Assembly (NCBI GenBank): GCA_029204225.1
Contig: MU831977.1
Location: forward strand, 29,495-93,494
Source of the DNA: Diphasiastrum complanatum
Lineage: Eukaryota > Streptophyta > Lycopodiopsida > Lycopodiales > Lycopodiaceae
Direction: 5' to 3'
DNA: 64,000 nt
A program made the position numbers and the translations under genes. Positions 36,347-46,645 of the stretch are shown here, piece by piece. Each line of letters starts with the position of its first letter. Positions within the stretch are counted from its first letter, which is position 1. The notes under the pieces were generated by a model. That model saw only the letters and a list, made by a program, of their open reading frames with translations. It was not told the origin of the DNA and ran no database searches.

Positions 36347-36771
36347 ATGGCAACGTCAAGTAACTATTCATTGTGGAAAGTGAGGATGGAATCACTTCTT
36401 GATATGAATGATGTTTTGGATATTGTTGTAGGTTTGGAGGAGAGACCAGCAACACAACAAGATCAAATGAAGTATGATAAGAGGTCCAAAAGGGCTCTAC
36501 ACATTATCAAGAAGAATGTTACCAATGAGCTTCTCAAGGAAGTTGGAAAGTGTACTTCATCTAAGAATGCTTGGGATTCATTGAAGAAGCTTTATGAATC
36601 CAAGTCTACTTCTAGAGTATTGAATCTAAGAAAGAATTTTTTTTTCTTTTTTTCAAAATAATGAAGAAAGTCCAAGTACTTTTGTTTTGAGGATGAAAGC
36701 ATTGCATGATGAGTTAGCTTGCATTGATGAAAGCATTAAGGAAGGAGATCTTGTTCAAGTTATTATCAATG
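36347..36771 (+). pseudogene. Ty1/copia gag fragment, truncated by a later insertion
   Basis: The reading starts MATSSNYSLWKVRMESLLDM, then VVGLEERPA, NVTNELLKEVG, ESKSTSRVLNLRKN. A T-run at 36638-36654 shifts the frame, after which FVLRMKALHDELACIDESI and GDLVQVIINE continue to about 36771. There an LTR fragment of another element begins. The leader from 35758 to 36346 contains no gene. The start may lie slightly upstream. No pol remains. Confidence 0.82.
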
Positions 36772-36867
36772 AAATTTGTTTCTATCAACATCCTACACCT
36801 AGATGCTTGATATAAAAAACATAAGACCCCTATATCTAACATAGATAATCTTTTTCAATTCTTCACA
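36772..36867 (-). repeat. 3' LTR fragment (96 bp) of the minus-strand copia
   Basis: Matches 42138-42233 at 92 of 96 positions in the same orientation and ends in TTCTTCACA. The other 640 bp of the LTR are absent. Confidence 0.88.
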
Positions 36868-36882
36868 CTCCTAAAAAACTAT
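36868..36882 (-). other. Polypurine tract region of the minus-strand copia
   Basis: On the minus strand AGTTTTTTAGGAG lies directly between the pol stop and the TGTGAAGAATTG start of the LTR. It is only partly purine, so the priming site is inferred from position. Confidence 0.5.
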
Positions 36883-39800
36883 CTATGAAAATTTAAGCAT
36901 TGATCTTGATATAACGCCAAGATTATATCTATGCTTGATGAAAGCACTTTTGCTCAAAGGCTTGGTGAGTAGATCGACAATACAAGAGGACGAGTTGACA
37001 TGCTCCAAATAGATTTCTCCTCCAATAAGCGTTTCTCTCACAAAATGGTGTGCCACTTATATGTGCTTGTTTCTTGCATGAAATATGGGGTTATTGGCAA
37101 GAGCTTGGGCCGAGATGTTATCACACTTGATCATTGGTAGATCATCTTCCTTGATGCACTTTAGCTCCATTAATAACCTCTTGATCCAAAGCACCTCTTT
37201 GGTAGTTGTAGTGAGTGCTTTGTACTCGGCCTCACATGGAGAGAGAGATATAGTATCTTGCTTTTTGGAAAGCCAAGGTATTAGATTGCCTCCAAGAAAG
37301 ATAGTGTATGCACTAATAGACTTTCGATCCATCTTGTCACTTGCAAAGTTCGAATCCGAGTAGAGCCAACAATGGATAGATCTTCACTTTTATAAAGTAG
37401 ACCATAATCACAAGATGAAGATACATATCTTAGAATCCTCTTGGCCATCTTCCAATGATGGATCTTAGGATCTTGCATAAATTGAATCAATTTGTGCACA
37501 CAAAAACTTAGATCGGGCCTAGTAATGGTAAGCCAAATCAAGGAGCCTACAAGACTCCTAAAAAGTGTGATGTCCTCAAAGGATCTTTCATCACCTTTAT
37601 TAGGATCTTTTACAATTTGCTCCATTGGAGTATCTATGCTCTTAGAATTTTCCATATGGAATCTTTTCAACATAGAGTGAGCATATCTAGATTGGCATAT
37701 AAAGCCATGATTTTCATAAAAATCAATTTCTAGGCCTAGGATGTAATGTATCTCTCCTAGATCTTGCATTTTAAACTCACATCCAAGTGCTAGCTTAGTT
37801 TCATCAACTAGCATGATACAACTTACACAAAGAATAATGTCATCAACATAAATTAGAAGAATGACAATATTGCTATCAACAAACTTTAGATACATGGAAG
37901 GATCATAGTCACTAAGAGTAAATCCTAGTGAGATAAGAAAAGAGTTAAGTCTTGAATACCATGATCTTGGTGCTTGCTTGAGTCCATAAAGACTTTTGAA
38001 GAGCAAGCACACTTTGGACTCATCCTTGATGAATCCTTGAGGTTGTTCCATATAGATCTCCTCCTCAAGGTAACCATTTAGAAAAGCATTGGATAGATCT
38101 AATTGGAACACCTTCCACTTAAAGAAACAAGCAAGAGAAATAAGAATTCTTATTGTCACCATCTTTGCAACGGGTGCAAAGGTCTCCTCATAATCAAGGC
38201 CATGGATTTGAGCAAATCCTTTGGCACATAATCTTGCTTTATACTTTTTGATGGTGCCATCCTGATTGAACTTGATCCGAAATACCCACTTGCAACCAAT
38301 CACATGCTTGTTGGATGGAGGATCCACAAGCTCCCAAGTATTGTTGGTGTTCAATGCATCATACTCTTGCTTCATGGCATCATACCACTCCTTGGTATTG
38401 AGTGCCTCTTGTACATTCTTTGGCTCTTCATGAGACACATAAAAAACATAATTAGTGGAATCAAGATCCAATTGTTTGCCTTTGTCAACATATGAGAGCC
38501 TCTTAGTCTCGGATCTATCTCTCATGGATCTTCTTGGTGAGAAAATCCGAGGAGAGTTTTCTTCAAATCTCGACCCCATCACATCATGATTGTCTTCAAA
38601 ATCAATAATTGGTGATGCATCCATAGACTTCTTGATCTCGGCCTCTTCAAAAGATGAGTGTTGATCTTCATGAAAGACAACATCTCTACTTTCAATGACT
38701 TGAGAAGTAGAGAGTATAAAGACTCTATAGGCCTTCTTGGTGGATGAGTATCCAACCATGATCCCTTTGCATGCACTAGGATCTTCCTTCTTCCTTGTTT
38801 CCAAGGGAATATGGGCAAAGCATATGCATCCAAAAACTCTAAGGTGATCAACCTTAGGCTTCTTCAAATATAAGGTTTCATATGGTGACTTTCCTCCAAG
38901 AGCTATATGTGGGAGCCTATTGCAAAGATAATTTGCACAATTAATGGCTTCTCCCCAAAAATCTTTGGGCAAAGATTCCTCAATTCTCATAGATTTTGCA
39001 CATTCACATAGAGATCTATTCTTTCTCTCGGCCACTCCATTTTGAGATGGAGAGTAGGCACAAGAGAACTCTCTTTTGATGCCTTCAAGCTCACAAAAAT
39101 CATGAAATTTATTGGAGATATATTCACCACCTCCATCACTTCTAAGAGCTTTAATCTTGAATGAGAATTGATTCTCTACATAAGCTTTGAAAATAAGGAA
39201 ATGATCAAACACCATAGATTTAGAAGCAAGAAGATATATCCAAGTGAATCTTGTGAAATCATCAATGAAAGTAACAAAACAAGTGGCTCCTCCCTTGCTT
39301 GTAGTTGATGAGAAATTCACATCCAAGTGGATTAACTCCAAAGGATGCTTGCTTTTGATAGAAGATCTTGTAAATGGTTTTTTGTGAGATTTAGCAATAG
39401 CACAAGCCTCACAAGGCTTGATCTTCTTGGAGAATGACTTTGGAAAGCCAATAGCTTTGGCTTCTTTGATCATAGAGAGCATGGATTTGTAGTTGGGATG
39501 TCCCAACCTCCTATGCCATAATTCCTCCATAGAGAGCTTGTTCACAAGAGCAACATTACAAGCATTCACATACTCATTTGGGTCTAATTTATAGATGCCT
39601 CCAAATCTAGATCCTAATGCATGTATCTCATCATTCTTCTTGATAGTGCAAGTATCAACATTGAATTTTACATCAAGGCCATTATCAAGCAATTGGCCAA
39701 CACTAATAAGATTCTTAGTAAGCTTAGGTACATAAAGAACTTTAGAGAGAGAAAGAACTTTAGAGGATGCAAGCTTCAAGGGAATGTTCCCTATGCCTTC

Positions 39801-40256
39801 AATAGGACATACAAAATCATTTGCAGTGTATATTGATTTCTTGACTCCATCATAAGGTGCAATAGAAGAGAAAGAGTCCTTGGAGCTACACATGTGAAGA
39901 GGCTCCACTATCAATATACCATAGGCCGTTCTTCTTGAAAGGAGTAGATGAGAAACTAGAGACCATAAGAGATCCCTCTCCATCACTTGCAATAGTGTCT
40001 TCCTTCTCATTGGTAATGTTGGCTTGCTTGAGTTGATTCTTCTTCTTGAAGCAATTGGTGGCATAATGGCCTTTCTTGCCAAAATGAAAGCACTTGATCT
40101 TCTTCTTCTTGAGCTTGGATGATGAACCATTACAGGAATCATCTTCCTCCTCATCTTTGTCTTTGGATTTGACTTTGTCCTTGCTTGAGGATTGTCGATG
40201 TTGATTCTTGCTCCTCCCTTTGTGCTTATCCTTGGCAAAGAGAGCTTTACGATCAT
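36883..40256 (-). pseudogene. Ty1/copia pol: integrase, reverse transcriptase, RNase H (two frame breaks)
   Basis: A 991-codon frame (40256-37281) holds nearly all of pol; true pol similarity starts at the protease junction near 39900. Pre-integrase: LWHRRLGHPNY then CEACAIAKSHKKPF. Integrase: LIHLDV, TFIDDFTRFTW, ALRSDGGGEY, SPSQNGVAERKN, so the D, D and E residues are present. RT: CKWVFRIKFNQDGTIKKYKA, FQLDLSNAFLNG, LYGLKQAPRSWY and the catalytic LIYVDDIIL. A 2-bp shift near 37345 moves RNase H into another frame (MDRKSISAYTIFLGG, SLSPCEAEYKAL, FHARNKHI), and it ends at TAG 36885-36883. The gag-to-pol junction has a second 2-bp loss. Apart from these the reading is clean. Confidence 0.9.
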
Positions 40257-40839
40257 TATGAGTGAGAGAGAGCTTGTCCATCCACAAGAGCTTGTACTCT
40301 TGTCTTGATTCTTCTGAAATTAGCACACTTTGGAGAGCCTCCAAACTTGGTAGCTCCTCCTTAATGGCATAGGATTGGACAAGGTTATCAAATTCACTTC
40401 TCAAGTCATTGAGAATGACTTGAACTAGCTCATTTTGATTGATGAAATCACCAATACAAGCAAGTTCTCTATGAATCTCTTTTACTCTCAAAACATAACT
40501 AGATGCACTCTCATCACTCTTTTGGCTACTTTGAAAGATTTGATTCCTAAGAGTGAGAAGCCTAGAGGTATTCTTAGCCTCATAGATAGTCTTGAGATAA
40601 TCCCAAGCTTCTTTGGCTATTGTACAAGTACCTATCTCCCTCAATATCTCATTAGAGACATTCATCTTAATGTAGTGGAGAGCCATCCTAGCTCCCTTTT
40701 TGTATTTTTGAACCTCTTGAAGAACTTGTGGTTCTTCTTCAAGGCCAGGAACTATGTCCATCAAGGATGAACCCGTTGAAGACATTTGAAGTGAAGAAAA
40801 CTCAAATGATAAACAATAAATGTTGCTACACACTCTCAA
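39886..40839 (-). pseudogene. Ty1/copia gag with protease start
   Basis: A 317-codon frame. From about residue 19 (MSSTGSS) it joins directly to LMDIVPGLEEEPQ; the usual copia segment containing NYSxWKxKME is missing, apparently an in-frame deletion against its relatives at 9382 and 36347. It then shows KMNVSNEILREIGTCTIAKE, NTSRLLTLRNQIFQ, YVLRVKEIHRELACIGDF, a Lys/Asp-rich linker and the zinc knuckle CFHFGKKGHYATNC, where the second Cys is Phe. It ends in the protease motif WYIDSGASSHV, then a stop. Two bases missing in this motif break continuity with pol. Confidence 0.85.
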
Positions 40840-41487
40840 TAGGATCCAATAATAGAGTACTATCTCCTCCTATGAAAGATCTTGCAACTATTTGTGAATT
40901 GATTCTCACTAGCTACACAAATCTCTCTAAAACAAGATCTATTTCACATCAAATGATGGAGTATGGGCAAAGTTCTTAGCACATCTGAAGTACACTAAGA
41001 AACCAAATTTGACTCAAATACAATGATATTGCATGAAACAAAATGGCTAAGATCTCAAAACAGTGCCTAGATCACATATAGATGAGATTGGTAAGCATAC
41101 AACTATGATTTTGGATCAACCAAGCAATCTCTTGACCAAACCAAATGTGTCCACCTAGGTCTAGGTGCCCTTTCTAACCCTCTTCAAAAGCTTATGAAAC
41201 TGATTGCATCAGAAACTAGACAAAAATAGCTTCAAAACAAGCTATCAAGCAAGATAAATGGATAAAGTATGAGAGAGAACTTCCAAACCGAAATTGGATG
41301 TTCCACACACGTGTCTGAGCACCTGATTCCGTATAGTACCAGGTCAGACCCAATCAATGTCCTTTTGATCTCTTTTGATCCAAAATTGAACAAGATAGCT
41401 AGGAAAATGGACCTTGACAATTTCTAGCTCAAGATTGATAAATAGTTTTCACTTAAATGGATCAAAATGCATGGTAACCTTAGGTAG

Positions 41488-41499
41488 GCTCTGATACCA
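41488..41499 (-). other. Primer binding site, tRNA-iMet type
   Basis: The minus strand reads TGGTATCAGAGC, adjacent to the LTR end. Confidence 0.88.
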
Positions 41500-42233
41500 T
41501 GTTGATTTCACATGTGTGGATTGTCCACAACATGTACTTGTGATCTTCTAAGGTGTGTAGATGCATCAAGATCAAGACTAGATTGAGATTCAAGATCTAT
41601 CTTTGATTCTATGGCAAAAACACACTACTACATGCATTCAATCACTTCCAACTCCACTCACACGTGTGGGAAGTATTAAAAAATTATTCTAAGTAAAAAC
41701 AAGCTGCTCTCCTCGGGTAGAGAGAGAAAAACCATCACGAGCTCTTGGGTAGAGAGAGAAAGCTAGAAATCTAATGACACTCAAAATCCACACAATCACC
41801 AAAATCAATTAGATCCAAAATGAGGAGTACAATAATACTAGTAGATCCACGAGCTACCACTATGCTTAACTATGATTGGACCACACTTTGTCACCTCTTA
41901 ATCCTGTTGGACCATTGATCCATGCACCTCTTAATTCTATTGGACTATATTCAGGCACCTCAAATTCCTATTGGACCTCACATGGTTCCACCTCTAAATC
42001 CTATTGGACCTCTTAGAAATCATCAAAAAAAAGCATTACACTTGTCTACACTCTAATTGGCACGAGTTTAGCCTCTTACTCTATTTTGGCTCAATAGTGG
42101 CATTTCGAGTGGAAATGCATAATTTGCCATCTATGCCAAATTTGTTCCTATCAACATCCTAGACCTAGAAGCTTGATATAAAAAACATAAGACCCCTATA
42201 TCTAACATAGACAATCTTTTTCAATTCTTCACA
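41500..42233 (-). repeat. 5' LTR of the minus-strand copia (734 bp)
   Basis: Plus-strand limits are TGTTGATTTCACATG and TTCTTCACA, i.e. TG...CA ends. The inner edge is fixed by the primer site and the outer edge by the 3' LTR match. It contains several CACATGTG or CACACGTGTG palindromic cores near its inner end. Confidence 0.85.
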
Positions 42234-42565
42234 ATTCATCTATGTTATACACAGATAGAAAAGCGTATTGCTGTTATATTATACTGAAGCACAACAATAA
42301 GTTACAACCATAATGATGGTGTAACTTGGAGGCTCAAAATCATTCGTCTCATGGATGGAGCGTCATGGAGAATGCATGAGGAAGATGTATTTATACACCG
42401 CATCCTTGTATCTAATTATAATCAATGTTTGTCATCTAACTAAGTACTTTGTCGCTCTCATGGAGTAGTTGAACTACGATGACATAAGAACAACTGTATA
42501 TTAAATACATGGTCAGGTGACTCGAAATCACTGACCTGGACGAAAACGTCGCATATTTTCTCTCA
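42234..42565 (-). repeat. Inverted copy of the LTR segment at 13.9-14.2 kb
   Basis: Reverse complement of about 13885-14210: shared landmarks are AAATATGCGACG, TGACAAACATTGATTATA (one base differs), GTATAAATACATCTTCCTCA and AGCAATACGCTTTTCTAT. It is cut on its left by the copia LTR at 42233. It may be what remains of the 5' LTR of the minus-strand copia at 31876-35089. Confidence 0.8.
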
Positions 42566-43893
42566 CTTCGTATTTTTCGGGAAGTGGTTGGAGACGTTTC
42601 TCATTGAAATAGATAACCTTTCCATTTTTTTTCTCACTTCGTATTTTTCACGAAAAAACCGAAGGTGTTGAAAACAGTTTACTTGTTGAAGTGACTGTTT
42701 TGTGGCATTTTTGCGAAAAAGGTGAAAAAGTCGACAAAAAAGTTTACTTTTTGAAAAAAAGTTATTGTCGAAAAATAGTGACATTCCTGAAATTGGAGAC
42801 TTCGGAGACTTCGGACACTTCGGTTGATGGAAGAAGCCGGAGACTTTGGTTGATAAATGAAGTTGTCGAAGAAGTATGAGACTTTGGTGACTTCGATGTC
42901 GAGTGACTTGATTGTTGAAATCGAGGGTGAACAGGCCTTTGATGTTCTTCATGACTCTTTGAAATTTGAATGTAGGATAAGATGGGAATGGATACCTTTT
43001 GATGTAGATTAGCCGAAAAGTCGATGAAGTTGACTTCGGCTGATTTGACTCTGTGTAAAATTGAAGGTTGTCGAACTGCTAGCAGAAACCCGTGTATTTT
43101 ACCAGGCATTTTTCTGCACACAGAATGAGAGTAATTTTGTAGAATAGCAATATAGGAAACTTTATGATTCTTGCAGGAAGAATATTGAAAATAGAAATTG
43201 TGTTCGTCAAGGAGACAACTGTGGACTTAATTTCCAACAGTTGTGCCGTCTGGAGGAGATCGTGGTTGTTGTGTCATTGTCAAGTCGATTTGTCACTATG
43301 ATTTGGACCATTTTGGTACAACTCTTGCTCCTATTGGTCCACTAAATGATTATAGATTGCTCAATATTGATCCAAATGAAAAAAAAAATTATACCAAACT
43401 TAAAGACTTGTCCATATATAACTTAATAGTAAAAAAAACAGGCCAAAAATTCAACCAAAAATAGAGACAAACATACTACAAAAATTGTAGCAAACTAAAT
43501 TAGAAGGAATTTATGATTATAACTTGGTCAATATAGCTCCAAATCAGAAAACCTTAGTACCTCCAAAAAACTAAAATCAAGGGCTACAAATATAAAATAA
43601 GAACTCAAACAAAATACAAAGAATAGTGAATCAAAAGTGTCCCAAAGCGATCTTAAAATCAAAAAAAAAAAAAAAAAAAAAACTACAAAGGCCAAGAAAC
43701 CTCTAAATCTAATGAGAATTGTGCAAAAAGTACAAAAAGGACCAAGAGTGGATCCTAATCTGATCCTCAAGAGGGATTGGTTGTCAGATTACTTGATCTA
43801 TCAATCTACTTCAGATTAAGATCAATCTAGATCAATTCTAGATACAAAATCCTAACAAAAACAATCATTAATTGAAGCTAAGTGTACTTTATG

Positions 43894-43911
43894 GTTTCAC
43901 ACGTGTGAAAC
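43894..43911. repeat. 18-bp perfect palindrome
   Basis: GTTTCACACGTGTGAAAC. It shares its core with TTCACACGTGTGAA at 8606-8619. A CACGTG core is a known plant bZIP/bHLH binding motif; here it may be an LTR promoter element. Confidence 0.85.
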
Positions 43912-44554
43912 ATTGTCTGAGTACGGACTCCAACCTGAAAATCAAGTACACATTGATAGAACCTCAAAACAATCAAAACAAATGTAGACAAATGGAGAGA
44001 ATCACTCAAAGTTGCTTCCAAAACCAAGATTGGTGTCTCACACTGATTATGGCCAAATGTGGCTCTATATATACAATAAGTGAGAGCTCGTGGTACTGAT
44101 CATCCCTTTGATCCCACATGTGTGAAGATGCTTTGTCATATGATGATTCATCATGCAAAACTCACACTTGGACAAAACCTTCTATTTTGAGCACTTTTGG
44201 TCCATTTTCCTTCTATATGGAGATCTACTTGAAAATCTTATAGAAGTCAAAATTCGTCTACTTCAACTTATTCCACACATGTGAGCTGTCCTCTACACAT
44301 GGGATGTGACACCTAACCAAAGGATGTGGCTCATGCAATCAATAGATTGATGCCATGTGTCATATGTCTAGAAAACTAGTTTTTGGCTTTTTTAGCCAGT
44401 AGAACTTGAATTAAATCATATGTACAACGTATATGATTATGGTACATGACAAGTACACTATTTTCACATGTGAGAACAGGCTTCACACAGAATCATCCTA
44501 TATACAAGATTTTTGGCCTCTACCAAGCTTATTTTTGCATTTTTCACAAGAATC

Positions 44555-44678
44555 ATGATGTAAAATGGATCCTCTGCTTTGATACCACAAATGTCATGTC
44601 CCAAACCCAATCTAATGAGAATCATGAATAATGATGATGTAAAATGGATCCTCTGCTTTGATACCACAAATGTCATGT
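44555..44678 (-). repeat. Two 45-bp identical copies, each with a primer-binding-site-like match
   Basis: 44555-44599 and 44634-44678 are identical with a 79-bp period. Each holds GCTTTGATACCA on the plus strand, so TGGTATCAAAGC on the minus strand, the same primer site as at 35746. A local duplication of a decayed element's LTR/leader junction is the simplest explanation. Confidence 0.8.
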
Positions 44679-46361
44679 GCAAAACCCTATCAAATAGCCA
44701 TAATGATGAAATTTAATTCACAATCAGGAAAAGAACAAGACATTCATGTTAATGTAGCCATAAAATGCAAATCACAAATACAGCTCCATGGGATCATCGT
44801 TAGAATCAAGGGGATGGAAGTAATTCATTACAAAGCGGGGATGAAATTCATGTGGATTGGGCACATGAGACCTAGCAAGCATTAGCTATTCCCAAGGCTC
44901 ACATTCACAAAGAGAAAGCTAAGTTCTCCTAATTTAAAGTGAGACAAAATATTCTCCAAAATGATGTCTCTTGTCTACTTATAGAAAAATCTAAACATAG
45001 CTATCTTGAACAATAATTATCCCTTGTTAAGTCTTATTAAGCCCTTGTTGGCCTATTATCCTTGTTGTAAGTACTTTGGAGGGCTTGGCTTATTCTTAAG
45101 ACTAATAGCTCCTTTTGGTCCTTACAAAGCTTACATTGGATATTATATTGCATTTATAAGCATTGATGTAGTAAAAGTACATGAAACGTCCCCTGATTAA
45201 AAAAATTTGTCCTCAAAGATGAAGACACTTGTTTGATAAGTTTGAATGTTCCAATTTTGTAATTTAAGCAGTTATGATTGGGGAATGTCCAACAACATGT
45301 AGTGTTGTTGTATATCTTGAGTTGTTTTGAATTATATACATTTGATAGCTTCAATCTGCAACCTATGTTCTCATAAAGAAAATTGATAGTCGAAGAAGAG
45401 ATTGATGAAGCACCATATTGCTTTTTGGAAACCAATTTGCATGGAATGGATAGAGAGTGTTGCCACAATATCCGATCTTCTCTGTTTCTTCGACATCATA
45501 CCATTGTTTTTGTCTTGCATCTGGCTCTTCTATGATAGTTAGTAATCCATGCTGTTTGACCAATTTGATGAAGAAAATTACAATTGTTCCATTAGCAATG
45601 GTAGTCATGAGTTGTTGTTTATATATAAATGTTGCATATGAGGTAGATGACATTAGGAATGACACTCGATCATATGATCAGACATGTCTTTGAATATTTT
45701 GATGGCTAAAGTATAATTCCTGAAATCTAGACAAATTTTTATTCAAATTGGCCGACACAAATCAACTCTAGTGAAAGTATTTCATGGATGTACTCAATAG
45801 GGTTGAGTTTTGATTTTGCCAATTTGGACTTTAAATAAGATTTTTTTTCAAAGATTTGGTAACTATAATTGGCCATGAATATGCTTTAAACATTGATTTG
45901 AGAGAACATATATGTATCACAAGTTTGGACTATCAAAATGACAATTCTACTATTTTGGTTCTCCCACATTAGGGAATCATTATATGGAACAACATAAGCC
46001 TCTCCAAAGAAAATGATAGAGATTGATGGCATATTTTAAAGTCAGCTTCCTATCGAGTGTTGGCTGATTGAGAAAATATTATCAAATGTCATTCATATCT
46101 ATGCATTTTGAATATGCACGTGAATTAGATATTGGCAGTTGAGTTCTAGAGAATCCATAGGAATAAGGTTCTCCAACATAGCCACTTTAGGCTCTTGTGA
46201 AATTTACCCGTGAGGCATTGTGTTTACGGCCAATTTCCATTGCTTATCAGCAATCACTGGGAAGGGACTTGATGGATGCCAGTGGACACCAGCAAATTGG
46301 CGGTCGCATTTGATGACCTAATTGCTTAGTATATATAGTTGTTCATATTCATACAGTTTTA

Positions 46362-46645
<284 letters not shown>

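Larger units (their letters stand above)
36772..42233 (-). mobile_element. Ty1/copia retrotransposon, minus strand, largest intact pol frame in the window
   Basis: Order on the minus strand: 5' LTR (42233-41500), primer site (41499-41488), gag (40839-39886), pol (to 36883), polypurine tract, 3' LTR fragment (36867-36772). The 96 bp shared by the two LTRs differ at four positions, so the insertion is fairly young. The 3' LTR is cut to 96 bp, and the right flank is an inverted copy of the 13.9 kb LTR. It sits inside the gag of the plus-strand element at 35-36.8 kb. Two 2-bp frame changes and a defective zinc knuckle suggest it is not autonomous now. Confidence 0.88.
42566..46361. other. 3.8 kb with no supported gene
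   Basis: It holds two copies of TCTCACTTCGTATTTTTC (about 42568 and 42632), a GACTTCGG-rich patch (42790-42860), an A-run at 43659-43681, CACGTG-type palindromes, and a duplicated primer-site block at 44555-44678. Open frames here (for example 42563-42952 minus) lack recognisable domains. It probably consists of worn LTR and leader DNA. Confidence 0.4.

Noticed and set aside
42563-43121. Overlapping minus-strand frames of about 120-130 codons
   Set aside because: They lie over a repetitive GACTTCGG/AAAAAG patch next to an LTR copy, with no conserved domain.
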